From the NCBI GenBank assembly GCA_910593695.2, contig OU343047.1, forward strand, positions 61,574,248-61,638,247: a stretch of DNA of 64,000 nt, written 5' to 3'. The position numbers and the translations under genes are program-made. The notes beneath the pieces are model-generated. The model was given only the letters and a program-made list of their open reading frames with translations, did not search any database and was not told where the DNA came from. Each line of letters begins with the position of its first letter. The first letter of the stretch is position 1. Below, piece after piece: positions 36,166 through 46,621 of the stretch. This DNA is from Ocypus olens. Lineage: Eukaryota; Arthropoda; Insecta; Coleoptera; Staphylinidae.

Positions 36166-36170
36166 TTTCG

Positions 36171-36826
36171 ATCTCACAGTACAACTCACCTCCTATATCA
36201 TTAAATATTGGATTACGGCAAACATTCACTTTTCTGGAGCACCCTTCAGTTGAAACAATTGCGAGGTGAGGGAAATTTCGGTGGTGCGAGATAAGGGTTT
36301 AATGAGCAAACGCACTAATCCCTCAGCGATGAAAATTGTCTCCCGGGGGAAATACCTTCCTCTGAGCACGTGATTACGACGCGATTAACACGCAAATTTC
36401 TAATTAAAAAAAATCTTCCCCGGGGAATTCGAAACTAATTGATTCTTCAGGGACGGCGGGTATGAGCTTGAGAGTTTTCCCGGAAAATCGAGCCCCCGAG
36501 ACGCATTTTGAACGAGCTGGCGTCCGCTGGAATCGATGGAGTTAAATCCTTTTACGGAGTAAACTGCGATTATCCTTATTAGTTGTGTATTTGACGAGAG
36601 GTCTCTTGATAATACCAGACGAAAGGGAAGAATCAAAAACAACATTTACAAAAATAATCACTGAAAATGTAGAAAAATGGTTGCTCTCGATAATTTAAAA
36701 TGTTGGGTGTTATATTTCGGTAATTTGGATTTTATATATGTTGAGTTTCATTCTGAAGGTAATTAATTATTTTGAACTCACTGCCCCGAAAGCAATATTT
36801 TACGCACTGTATGCATAACTGGGAAA
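36171..36826. other. No gene recognised; GC-richer segment
   Basis: Positions 36240-36640 are richer in GC and contain CCCGGGGG and CCCCGGGG runs and a CACGTG E-box. The open frame at 36400-36645 (-) shows no motif. This may be conserved non-coding or regulatory DNA, but nothing in the sequence proves it. Confidence 0.35.
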
Positions 36827-36828
36827 TA

Positions 36829-36888
36829 GTGTTTCCCGATCTACTACATCGAGAAACATTGTTTCCTGAACTACTACACCGAGAATAG
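36829..36888. repeat. 30-bp minisatellite, two outlying units
   Basis: Two 30-bp units (GTTTCCCGATCTACTACATC and TTTCCTGAACTACTACACCG) match the main array at 37321-37530 and are separated from it by 432 bases of unrelated sequence. Confidence 0.8.
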
Positions 36889-36904
36889 TATATTGTGCAT
36901 CAAG

Positions 36905-36968
36905 GGCAGAAAATATGCTTTAGCAGCCCGCGGTGTCAGGAACTAAGGGTTGCTAAAGCATTTCTGCC
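36905..36968. repeat. Inverted repeat (hairpin)
   Basis: GGCAGAAAATATGCTTTAGC and GCTAAAGCATTTCTGCC form an imperfect stem around a 26-base GC-rich loop. It lies in the segment separating the two blocks of the 30-bp minisatellite. Confidence 0.7.
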
Positions 36969-37320
36969 TGCGGGACACACGCTATTTTTTCGCCTACCGA
37001 TAATATGGTAAAATAAATAAATTGTGAAGCACACATTAATATTTTCTGGATTTCGCGGGCAATAAATTATTCGAATCGGCAGCTGCAATTTCCTTTAGTT
37101 CTGGTGGTGTGAGCATATCACTGCTACCATCGTTGCTGCTAACATCCATAATTGTAGATTTATTTGCAAACGATTGCAGAACATAGGTGATTCGTATGTA
37201 TCGCGCACTGACATTAGTTTGACAAGTATGTCGCCATATATCGGAACATTTCTGTAACGCTAGATCATCACTTGGGATTCTAAACGATTAATGAACGTCG
37301 AGAACAGGTAGGCAGAAAAC
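36969..37320. other. Insertion-like spacer inside the minisatellite
   Basis: Unique sequence with no gene, lying between the two blocks of 30-bp units. Confidence 0.35.
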
Positions 37321-37530
37321 ATTGTTTCCTGGTCTACTACACCACGAAACATTGTTTACTGGTCTACTACACCGGGAAACAGTGTGTCCTGGTCTACTAC
37401 ACCGAGAAACCTTCTTTACTGGTCTACTACACCAGGAAACATTGTTTACTGGTCTACTACACCGGGAAACAGTGTTTCCTGGCCTACTACACCGAGGAAC
37501 CTTGTTTACTGGTCTACTACACCGGGAACG
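37321..37530. repeat. 30-bp minisatellite with 90-bp higher-order unit
   Basis: Seven exact 30-base units each contain GGTCTACTACACC or a one-base variant. Units 2-4 and 5-7 repeat the same order of starts (ATTGTTTACT, AGTGTKTCCT, CTTSTTTACT), giving a 90-bp trimer. Because 30 is a multiple of three, all forward frames stay open and translate as 10-residue repeats. I treat this as a minisatellite rather than a gene. Confidence 0.92.
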
Positions 37531-37739
37531 CTAAAAAAATTTTACGAGATGATAGCGGATCTTGAATTGGTTGTATCAATTGTTGTATTGGCGGCGCGAC
37601 GTCCCTAATTTGTGGCAGAGTTCACGGTATTTCTTAATCAGAAGATATGTTTTCACGCTTCCAAACCTTTAGAAACGTCAACTGTCAAGTTGTTTTCCTC
37701 GGCAGTCATGACTTGCTTTGCTTCATATTTTCAAATTAA
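37531..37739. other. No gene seen
   Basis: Short unassigned stretch. Confidence 0.3.
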
Positions 37740-38090
37740 ATCCGAAAAAAAATTATGCAAAATCTGTGACGTTATTTCTGGAAGCCGCCTAAAGAGTTTT
37801 GAAAGAATTTTAGACTTGGGTTTTTTTGGATGAAATCTCAAAATAATGCATACATGCCCATTTTGATTACAAGTTAGTGGGAAGGAGTTCACATCAAATT
37901 GCATTTTTCCACTCTTCGAAAAAAATTTACGAAAAATCTGTGACATCATTTATGGAAGCCGCCTAAAGAGTTTTCCAAGAATTTTATACTTAGATTTTTT
38001 TGGATGAAATCTCAGAATAATACAGACAGATCATTTCGATCACAAGCTAGTGGATACATCAAATCATATTCTTCCACTCTCTCCCCTGTT
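37740..38090. repeat. Two-copy tandem repeat, about 178 bp
   Basis: AAAATCTGTGAC, GGAAGCCGCCTAAAGAGTTT, TTTTTTTGGATGAAATCTCA and ACAAGTTAGTGG/ACAAGCTAGTGG blocks occur in the same order twice, from about 37745 and 37925. Confidence 0.85.
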
Positions 38091-38656
38091 CCTTTATTAC
38101 TTCTCTAACAGACGGTTTCTGAATCTTCAGATATCTTCTTATCTGTAGGATAGTTCTATCTAGAAATTCGAGTACAAAGCCATTCCTGACTTTAAAAATC
38201 GATGATTTCATTTCCAGATAAGGTCATTTCAAATAATCACAATCATTATTTCCATTATTAATACCTCGGTAAAAATAAAGTCATTGATTACGGAAGCAAT
38301 AGCAACGTCAGTCTGCGATTACTCGCGATTTTTTTTTTGCACCGCCGCCGTGATTTTCCAGACTGCCTGGCTACGCGACAAGCGGCATTCTATTGTTATC
38401 TCTTTTTACAGCATTTAAAGCGCAAAATGTGTTTCAAGGAGAAACGCGTCCGTTAATTAAATGTTGCGCTGAGTCATAAATGTGCAACTCATAAATCGGT
38501 GCATTCTAACGTTTTGGCCTGCCAACAAAAACGTGTTCAGGGTTTGACGGTTTCCGTGCGTGGTAAATGGTGCATGGAGTATCATTCAAAATTTTGACTA
38601 ATTAAAAACTTTGTTTTATAATTACTTATGTTAAATAATAATAAGAATTAAATATT
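38091..38656. other. No gene recognised; GC-richer patch
   Basis: Positions 38325-38560 are less AT-rich, with no ORF or recognised motif. Possibly regulatory. Confidence 0.35.
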
Positions 38657-38766
38657 GTTTCCCCATCAGGACACTTACAGACCGGTTATGACCTTTCAGG
38701 TCACATTAGTGTAGTTAGTTGCATAAATAAAGTAAATACAGTAAAGTTAGTTGTTGATGGGGAAAC
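38657..38766. mobile_element. Possible 110-bp MITE with 12-bp inverted ends
   Basis: GTTTCCCCATCA at 38657-38668 is exactly inverted at 38755-38766. An internal GACCTTTCAGGTC palindrome lies between. No convincing target duplication was found, so the call is tentative. Confidence 0.4.
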
Positions 38767-38841
38767 GGAAATTACTATATTCCAAACACCGTTAAACGTA
38801 GAAATGCCAAAATGGCGGAATCTATTGTCTGAATGTTGTAC

Positions 38842-38860
38842 TAATAATAATAATAATAAT
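38842..38860. repeat. (AAT)n microsatellite
   Basis: Six AAT units. On the minus strand this could be the tail of a LINE whose body is the 38861-39110 segment, since several LINE clades end in short tandem repeats. That link is inference. Confidence 0.7.
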
Positions 38861-39390
38861 GCTTACTGACCCTCTGGTTACTCGTACATCCCAGGAATGT
38901 TTGAGGAGAGAACGCAAGATCACAATCTACAGTCTCTTAATTGCCACCAGTTTTTTTTGGACTGGGAGAGAAACTAGGTACTCCTCCAATTCCCACCTTT
39001 GCCTTGCAAGCGATATATAAAAGGAAAAGAGGAATACGTTTTTTGGACATTGCTTTCGCTCATTCCAGGAATGTTTGAGCGGACCACACAATAGTATTAG
39101 TTTGTACTGCTTTCAGGATGACAAGCAATTGTCGAAACACATGTCAGGAAACTATGAAACAAAACAAGTGTTTAATTTTAAATTCCAACCAAAGCAATAC
39201 TTATTATATTCATTTTTTCCAAAAAAAATATAATCAATAATTGTACCGCAGTCGAATCATGTTGGGTTAGAGAGCCCAACAAATACATTACTACTATTTA
39301 ACTAATTGCATTATCATAACTTGATTTAGATTAACCTTATTCATCTGTCATTCACGAATAGTTTCTTATGATGAACCCTTGTAATGATAA
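38861..39390. other. Possible LINE 3' remnant and unassigned DNA
   Basis: 38861-39110 is GC-richer, contains CCAGGAATGTTTGAG twice (about 38891 and 39064) and abuts an (AAT)n tail. No reverse-transcriptase motif is legible here. The remainder is AT-rich with no gene. Confidence 0.3.
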
Positions 39391-39595
39391 ACGGAGTAAA
39401 GTTCACGAGTTTGCATAATCTGATGCAATTTAATTCTTGAATCTTACAAGACTCTAAATTTTGGCTGACTATTAGTAACAGGCTTGAATTTCAATACTAA
39501 ACGGTGTAAAGTTCACGAGTTAGCAGAATCTGAACCTTACAAGGCTCTAAATTTGAACCAACTATTACTAACAAGCTTGAAACATTCTTCGAGAA
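39391..39595. repeat. Two-copy tandem repeat, about 105 bp
   Basis: GTAAAGTTCACGAGTTTGCA/GTTAGCA, TCTTACAAGACTCTAAATTT and ACTATTAGTAACAGGCTTGA blocks recur in order from about 39395 and 39505. Confidence 0.75.
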
Positions 39596-40120
39596 GCAAA
39601 TTTTAATTGGCGCGTTCAGATAATTTATGTATGTAATCCATCATCGTACTCGGCGATAAATATTCACATGCTTCTTTCAAAAGCCAATAAACCAAACACG
39701 TGGAATTGCATCCACATCTTTCAAAATAGTGCAGGGTTATATTTACACGTGGCCTAGATTTGAGCAACATATCAAGGTGCAGTGTCTAAAAATACGTATC
39801 TGTATAGTCTCTTATCCATTCTTGGGGACAATTAGAATACCAAAAAGGAATTATGTCTTCTTTAAAAACAAATTTGGTAGTAACGCAAGTGCTGCATGAC
39901 AATGATCACAATAGTAGTGCATGTAATTTTAACATCTGTCACAGTTTGCAATTGTTAATTGATTAAATTGTAATTGATTTTTTGTATCTCTATAATGTAC
40001 CTTAAAAGTACACTGAAATAAAGTAAACTGGATGTAATTCAAGTTTGTATCATTTAATGTACCTATCCTGGAAATTTTATCAAAACTTATCCACGTTCTC
40101 TGGGTATGAATTTTTTAATC
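39596..40120. other. No gene seen
   Basis: AT-rich non-coding DNA up to the target site of the palindromic element. Confidence 0.4.
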
Positions 40121-40131
40121 ACATTTTGATC

Positions 40132-40279
40132 AGAATCACTGAATAAAACACTTACTATGTTTTTTACCACAATTTAATTGTTAATTTGTTAATAAATTGT
40201 GGTAAAAAACATAGTAAGTGTTTTATTCAGTGATTCTATAATGAATTACCACGTAGTAACGGTCGCAACCATCACCATG
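40132..40279 (+). mobile_element. Palindromic element with 11-bp target duplication, copy 1
   Basis: Nearly perfect arms (AGAATCACTGAATAAAACAC... and its inverse) form a long hairpin. They are followed by an asymmetric tail with TACCACGTAGTAACGGTCGC and ending CATCACCATG. ACATTTTGATC flanks both sides (40121-40131 and 40280-40290), fixing the element as 148 bp. A second copy is at 46622-46761. Family unknown. The tail has no matching inverted end, so this is not a standard TIR transposon. Confidence 0.85.
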
Positions 40280-40290
40280 ACATTTTGATC

Positions 40291-40899
40291 AAATTTCCAG
40301 AAAAGTTGCACGAAATGATACAAATTTCAACAACATCCATAAACTGGGTGCATTTTTCTGAAATAAATATCTATCAAGATATTTCTGCCCACATTAATTA
40401 GAATTTACTTAAATTGCAAAAATTGTATCTATCTGCTAAAACTTCACCTTCTTACATCTTACATCTTTCATGGGGTTCATCAAATTTCTTTAATACCAAG
40501 GGTAGATAAAAGAAATACAAATTTTGATGTAATTTCCAGGAAAAATGTAAGAAGCGTTACAAATTTCAGATACAAGATACAATTTTTGCATCTTTAGCAG
40601 ATTCGAATAATGTGGGCAAAAAGACCTTGGTCGATGTCTCTTCCAGACAGATGCAACGAACACACCAAATTCACAAACATATATTATAATGTATCAGTAG
40701 TGGAAGCAGTGGTCTTTGTTAGGCAATTTGCCTTACTAGCTATGAATTACGAGATCCTTCAGCCGTGTAGGTTTGTGTATAACTGAGATTTCTACTTCAA
40801 GCTTTGCTTTCTGAGAGTGCAAAACCATACTGATCGTATTGTTGCCGTTGATGAACTACCCTGAGCTATTTGCAACATCTGTATGATTTACCATTTGGC
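40291..40899. other. No gene; inverted segments
   Basis: The phrases GATACAAATTTC near 40317 and its inverse-like GAAATTTGTA near 40560 suggest diverged inverted copies around 40300-40620. The right part merges into the LINE relic. Confidence 0.35.
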
Positions 40900-41110
40900 C
40901 TAGGTCCAGGTTTACATTGGAGTTTATAATCGAGGTGTAATATCCTCCATGTGTGAGACAAGATCGTTCATGTATACAATAAAGAGAAGAGCCTTGAGGC
41001 ACACCGTGTTTCTGACACTTCATTGTTTACCCTCGTGCCTCCTAAATATGAGGCTATGAGTTTTTGGGAACTATTGTCGAAAGCATAGAGCGACATTTTT
41101 TCTAGAAGGA
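40900..41110 (-). pseudogene. LINE reverse-transcriptase relic
   Basis: On the minus strand a KLIASYLGGTRVNN-like stretch is followed by GVPQGS and then SLFIVYMNDL, the landmarks of non-LTR retrotransposon reverse transcriptases just before the YxDD motif. The usual VLGPL between GVPQGS and LFIVYMNDL is deleted, a frameshift separates GVPQGS from the preceding block, and downstream frames contain stops. The clade cannot be fixed. Confidence 0.8.
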
Positions 41111-41435
41111 TCTTCAGAGGTCCCCGTCACTCGCCATCGATTGTATCCCAACGGCGAATGGTACCGGTCATCCATTAAAATTTAATTTTTTGATAGGTTC
41201 ATCCTATCCATAGTCCAGCGGTTCTAAACGTGGGCCACGAATATTTTTTAGAGGGTCTCAAAGAAAACATAATATTGGAGGGGCCACAGAGAATTTTGAG
41301 TGGGCCACGAAAATTCGCTTCAACAATATCTTTTTTTTTAAGGAAGGATAGTTGACGGAAATTCGGGTTGAAGAAGTGCGGATGATTTGGAATTGGCGTA
41401 AGCATCTAGCTATTCGGCCACTAACGATAATTAAG
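41111..41435. other. No gene seen
   Basis: Unassigned DNA. GGGCCACGA-type phrases occur twice (about 41231 and 41304). The open frame at 41199-41405 (-) is not supported. Confidence 0.35.
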
Positions 41436-41572
41436 TTTTTGAGATTTAATTTTAATAATGAATGGGACCTACACTAGACATCCATGGACCCGCACGGCCA
41501 CTTCTTCGTTCCGAAAAAGTGACCGCATGGATGGGATTCGAACCCACGACCACGGGGAACAGTATCTTAAAA
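41436..41572 (-). mobile_element. Truncated tRNA-derived SINE copy
   Basis: The minus-strand sequence contains GGGTTCGAATCCCATCC, a canonical Pol III B box, then GTCACTTTTTCGGAACGAAG, GTGGCCGTGCGGGTC and GTCTAGTGTAGGTCCCATT. These match the SINE at 43386-43662 in order. The A-box end is lacking or altered and the tail region is degenerate. Confidence 0.85.
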
Positions 41573-41925
41573 ATTAAAAAAAAAATACCCAGAGTGTGGC
41601 ATTTATCTGGTACTGGTTAGAACCATCAGAAGCTTTTCTGTATATCGAGTAGTTTAGCGGGAAACAATATTTAGATTGATTAAACCTGCTTTCATGAATT
41701 TTTTAATTAAAACTAGCGTGATAGTACCACTATAGTTCAAGTTTTTTGTATATATTTATATATTTACTCATTAGTTGAGTAAAATGAAAATTTACAGTCT
41801 TTAGCGAATATACAGCAAAAATTATTGTATGACTTTGCCTGTTTAGCAGAAAAATAAAAATACTCAAATTTAGCATTAACGAATTCTGTATAATCGTTGG
41901 TCTATTTCAATTATATTAGAAACTA
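41573..41925. other. No gene seen
   Basis: AT-rich DNA. Confidence 0.35.
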
Positions 41926-43130
41926 TGGTAGTTTTATTAAAAATAAAGGATAACCGGTATTATTGTACAGAGAACAGCGTGTGGTTTCAAAAAATTGAAT
42001 ATATTTTAAAGTTATATAATAGAAAAATACTTCCCGCCGACTTGAAATTTTACAGAATCACCCAAAATTCATTTGTAATTATAATTCTGCAAAAACCTCC
42101 AAAGATCACATTTCTAGATTTCAGGGAAAATCTCCGCAAAAAAGTGTGGTAAAAAAAAGTATAAAAATTTAAAACCTCTATTGGCTTGAAATCATTCAAA
42201 AACAATTGCTAACGAATTTTTAAAATTTACTAACAATACATTTATAAATAAGATTCTGCAAAAAATTAGAAAAACTCTTACCTAGATTTCGAAATAACCC
42301 CACGTGAAAAGACTCGACAACATCTTGAGGGCTTGAAAAAATGTAAAAACAATTTCCATCGACTTGAATTTTTTCAAAACAAATTAGGAATTATGATATT
42401 GAGATAATCCTTAAGGAACAGACTAAAAAAATTAAAATTAGCTTGAGATAAACATAGAAACAATTGTCAACGTCTTAACACTTTTCAAATTTACTACAAA
42501 ACCGTTATAATTAAAATTTTGCAAAAATGTATAAATCCCACATCCCTGGATTTCGAAATGATTCCTTGCGGACAAAGAGTAAGGTTGTAACAATTTGGAA
42601 ATTTTTAGAGCTCCAGAAAAATATACATAGTGGGCTTAAAAAGACGGTACTAGTAGTTTGGTACTCTCATATCTTCGTGAGTTATTAATATTTTTTTTTT
42701 CAATAATTAACATAACAGAAAAAAGCCCAATTTTTATAGATAAGTTGACAAAGTGTAATATTTAATGCGTTAATTGTTATTTAAAATATTAATATTTCCA
42801 ATTTGTACCGTTTTTTGGCCCACTGTGTATATAAAAACAAATGGCATCGACTTGGCATACAAATTTTGTCAAAACGCAATAATTATTTTTCCACACCGGC
42901 AAATTTCGAAACATTCCCGGGAACAAAGCGTAAGTTTGAATATAAATTAAATACATTTTTTTGGCTAAAAAAATAAAATAACAATTGCCATCGACTTGTA
43001 ACTTTTAAAATTTCCAGTTAGTGTCATAATTATTTTTCTGCAAAAATCTGCAAACACCCCAAAGGCAGATTTAAAAATATTCCCAAGGCAAATACCCCTA
43101 TTTAGAAAATGAATTTTAAATATTATTTTT
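41926..43130. repeat. Highly degenerate tandem array with MITE insertion
   Basis: Blocks such as ACAATTGCYAWCGACTTG, TTCTGCAAAAA and AGATTTCGAAATAAYCCC recur about six times with loose spacing of 150-200 bases. A mariner-like MITE at 42626-42827 interrupts it. The divergence marks it as an old array. Confidence 0.6.
42626..42827. mobile_element. Mariner-like MITE (202 bp)
   Basis: The left end CATAGTGGGCTTAAAAAGAC with GGTAC is inverted at the right end, whose reverse complement is CACAGTGGGCCAAAAAACGG with TAC. TA dinucleotides flank both sides (42624-42625 and 42828-42829). Such ends with a TA target fit Tc1/mariner. No transposase remains. Confidence 0.88.
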
Positions 43131-43373
43131 CTGCTTAACCATTCGATAAATACAAGAACTTTTGATGGTACTATCCGGTACCATCTAAATTATACACACT
43201 GCGTATTTTATTTCTTGAAAATAATATAATGAAGGGGGCATGGATGTAATCAACGTCTTTTGGGGTGAAAAAAGGTTGAGAAACACTGATGTAGTCAATT
43301 AGGCATACTTGAAATTAGCAATCCAATGTTAACTTGCTGCGAAGTACCTCAAGCTTCTAAAATCCATTGTTGC
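43131..43373. other. No gene; diverged duplicate of downstream sequence
   Basis: AGTCAATTAGGCATACTT and AAGCTTCTAAAATCCATTGT resemble 44308-44325 and 44636-44655, so this belongs to the same locally duplicated region. Confidence 0.45.
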
Positions 43374-43385
43374 ATCACCTGCGCT

Positions 43386-43662
43386 CTGGGGCCGCGGTGG
43401 TCTAGTGGGTAGAGGTCCGGCCTCTGGACCCCGTTGGTGCGGGTTCGAGTCCCGTCCGGACGGTCACTTTTTCAACACGAAAAATGGCCGTACGGGTCCC
43501 TGGGTGTCTAGTGTTTGTCCCCATTTCATTTAAATATGAATATTATTAATATAAATTGGTTGTGGCTGAATGCCCTAGCTGGCTAAGCCAAGTCCCCATC
43601 ATCCTCGATTCCCTAACCCGATCTCCTGTCAATCATCTTTCCTAATTAAAAAAAAAAAAAAA
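43386..43662 (+). mobile_element. Intact tRNA-derived SINE
   Basis: The head carries an A-box-like TGGTCTAGTGGGTAGAGG and a canonical B box GGTTCGAGTCC, the internal RNA polymerase III promoter. A tRNA-unrelated body and a terminal run of about 18 A follow. The 12-bp duplication ATCACCTGCGCT is perfect on both sides (43374-43385 and 43663-43674), so insertion is comparatively recent. Two older relatives occur in this window. Mobilisation would depend on a LINE partner. Confidence 0.95.
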
Positions 43663-43689
43663 ATCACCTGCGCTGTTTGGGTTTGTTGT

Positions 43690-44185
43690 AAATATTTCAT
43701 TCACGACTAGATGTGTTCGAAATGACTCTTTTGTGAACCGCCTCAATGAGTCGAGAGAAAAGGATCGACTCCGGGAGTCGGCTCATGACTTCAAAATATT
43801 TTCCCAAAAAATGTTGATGAACAAAAAAAAGTATAGCATCTACTTATATAGATTTAAGACTAATAAATAATAAAATTACAAACACGCGCTAGTGGCAGAT
43901 GACCAAGCAGTCAACGCTAAATTTCACAATTTAATTGTGAGAGAAGAAGAAACAAAAAAATTATGAGTCGACTCATAATTATCGAAAGACTTGACTCGTA
44001 AGCAAAACAAATAGTTGATGAGCAAAAAAAGGGCCCTCTGCTCGAAAATGTTTCCAATTATCGTGAAAACATTGTGGGCAAAAAAATTCATGACTCAAAT
44101 TGAACTGCAAAATTGACATGGGAGTCACTTCGCGACTCTTTGAGTCGACTAACTCATGAGTTACCCACCTCCATCCTCGACTATA
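43690..44185. repeat. Segment dense in GAGTCGACTC-like palindromes
   Basis: TGAGTCGAGAG, GACTCCGGGAGTCGGCTCAT, ATGAGTCGACTCAT, TTGAGTCGACTAACTCATGA and related motifs cluster here. Similar motifs occur at 19943, 21136 and 61787. This may be a decayed inverted-repeat transposon with subterminal palindromes. The open frame at 43979-44212 (-) crosses the repeats and is not supported. Confidence 0.5.
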
Positions 44186-44339
44186 TCCTGCAAGTAGCCT
44201 GGTGAAGATCACTAAAGCATATCAACATCTCTTTCTCTTCCTGCCAACCTTGTTTAAAGCTGTATATCTTTCGATCTACTCCCTATTTGCTTTTTCATGT
44301 TCATCTAGTCAATTCGGCATACTTAATTAAAGCGAGCGA

Positions 44340-44614
44340 AACAATGGGCGCGTTCGTCAAAATTTTCAACTGTCAACATGTTTATTTTGACTTACGCTGA
44401 ATGTTGGTATTTGATGAACGTTACTTTTGTAACCTCCATTTCGGCGACAATTTTAACACTTGATTCCAATAGCAATCAGTCTAATTTGTACGATTGGTAA
44501 AATGGCGACCGCTGGACGAACTTGTTCACGATCAACAAGTGCGTTCATCAGAAAATGCCCCAACGGTTGGCAGTAAACACCTAACTGTTTAGTCTGACGA
44601 ACGCGACCATTGTT
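44340..44614. mobile_element. Inverted-terminal element, unclassified
   Basis: The left AACAATGGGCGCGTTCGTCA is inverted at the right with one mismatch (reverse complement AACAATGGTCGCGTTCGTCA), about 270 bases end to end. Adjacent sequence similarity suggests it inserted in a local duplicate. No clear target duplication is seen. The open frame at 44453-44668 (-) is not a recognised transposase. Confidence 0.65.
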
Positions 44615-44639
44615 AATTTGTGCTTTACCATCCCAAGCT

Positions 44640-45070
44640 CCTAAAATCCGTAAAATGGATTGTGTCATTAATCTTCCACACGTGTTTGGTGTGGAGTAAG
44701 TCTTACGAATTAGGAGGCCGTAGAAGTTAATATCGAGATCGCTCAGTCCTCCACAAATGTCAATCTTTAATTCTACTACTGTGGCATTCTTTCATTTCAA
44801 GACAATATTTTTTGGCTTCGCTTCGAAATTTTTCGTTTTATATTGTTGCCAGCATTACAAAAAAAAATCAACGCTCAACTTGTGTTTGTCCATCGCAAGC
44901 TTCTAAAATACGTCTAAAATATGTCATTGGACACGTGAATTGCAAGTCATTCATGTTCCACAGGAATAAGTCTGGTGAACTAGAGACCGCAGAAGTTAAT
45001 ATCAAGATCGTTCAGTCTCCCTCAAATGCCAATTTTTAATTCTACTGCTAGGCCATTGTTTTTTTGGCTT
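44640..45070. repeat. Two-copy tandem repeat, about 245 bp
   Basis: AAGCTCCTAAAAT/AAGCTTCTAAAAT, GAAGTTAATATCGAGATCG/CAAGATCG, TTTTTAATTCTACTGCT-type and TTTTTTGGCTTCG blocks recur in order from about 44640 and 44890. Confidence 0.8.
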
Positions 45071-45224
45071 CGTTTTTACTTTGTTTCCAGTTGCATAAAA
45101 AAATTGATCGACGCTTCATTACAATTTTCAGAAATTCAGCTCAACTTACACAACTTTCCAAAAATGGTGTTATTTCGATGAGTTTACATTTATAAAATTT
45201 TGATGGTGTACAACAAATCTTTAA

Positions 45225-45740
45225 AAAAAATAATTCAGTTAATATAATTTCTTCTTTTTCCTCCTGACTGGCTACCGATCTTAGGTCTTTCCGCCATGGT
45301 ATACTTTCTGTTGTGTTTTCATAACTTAGCGTTTTTCCTCCATTTTACATTATAGAGAAATAGGAAATCAAATCTACATCTTCATGCACCAGAAAATTTG
45401 GAAAAAATAATTCAATGAATATAATATCTACTTGTTCATCCAGATTGTCTTTTCATAACTTAAATTGTCCTTTTCCTCCAGCTTCCATTACAGAGAAATA
45501 GGCAACCAAATGTACATCTTTGTACACCAGAAAATTTGAAAAGTTTATAAAAAATAATTAAATGAATATAATTTCTTTTTCTTCATCCCGACTGGCTATC
45601 GACCTTGGGTCTTTCCGCCATGGTATACTTTCTGCTGTAATTTCATAACTTTTGCATAAATTGCTTTTTTTCAATTTTCCATTATAGAGATATAGGTAAC
45701 CAAATGTACATCTTGGAACACCAGAAAATTTGGAAAATTA
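45225..45740. repeat. About 160-bp tandem repeat, three copies
   Basis: AATATAATTTCTTCTTTTTC, GGTCTTTCCGCCATGGTATA, CCATTATAGAGAAATAGG and CACCAGAAAATTTGGAAAA recur. The middle unit lacks the GGTCTTTCCGCCATGG part. Confidence 0.8.
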
Positions 45741-46609
45741 CAATTTCATGTTTTCGCTAATTTTTAACACGAATTATTTTTACTTTTGCCAGACAAAATG
45801 TATTATAGACCAAATCTGATCATTGTCTGCATATAAACCATTCCGCTTTAAATTTAACAAAACCACACATTCATGAATAATAAATCGACTCTACAATGCA
45901 TTCCGTTGTAATTCATAAACATTAAATATTGATAATTACTATATCAATCTCCCGCGGATGCATCCACTTATGGAAGGAAGATAAACGCGACTATCCATTA
46001 CAAATCTTGCAAAACATGAATATTACCAACATTACCATATCATATTCAGGAAGCCCGACACATGTTTTAGCGCACTTAAGTGCCGGGTTGTCATTTGATT
46101 TTCAGATTACTGGGTAAATGCATATTTATAAACTGATCCGATCTTCCCGGAAGGCATCTTGTACGAATCTATATTTAAACATCCGCGCGATCTGTTATTT
46201 GGTCTTCGTTTTATTTTGCAGTGATTAGCCAAAGATTGTATCGTGAGTAATGCATGCTGGATTTCATCGTAATTTGCAGTCCGAGGAAGTCTCCCGGCTG
46301 ATGATCACTCTGGCGACAGTTTAAATTAGCAAATTGGCCTCTTTACCTTAAATAGAAGCTAGAAATTAGTATCTGTCGTTTTTGTGGCAATTATTAACTG
46401 GCTTCTATTTGTGGTTGCCTTTTGTTAATTTTTTACCTGTAGGGTTGATATCGGTTATTTGGTAACGGTGGTCTTTAGACCATTATGTTTGGTAATTATT
46501 TACCTATGGGGAGCACCTTGTAAATCTCATTCGGCGCGTTTTTGCAAGACGAACAACTTTTTCCTTGGGCAAAGTCGGCGCTTTTTGTTAATAACTTTTT
46601 AACAAACAA
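45741..46609. other. No gene recognised
   Basis: AT-rich non-coding DNA. A mixed-composition patch at about 46100-46320 contains no ORF. Confidence 0.4.
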
Positions 46610-46621
46610 TAATTTTGATAT

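Noticed and set aside
37322..37608. Repetitive protein of 10-residue GLLHRET units
   Set aside because: The 30-bp minisatellite leaves all frames open. There is no signal, flanking domain or splice support.
43391..43465. Genuine tRNA gene
   Set aside because: The A/B boxes belong to a SINE with a tRNA-unrelated body, poly-A tail and target duplications.
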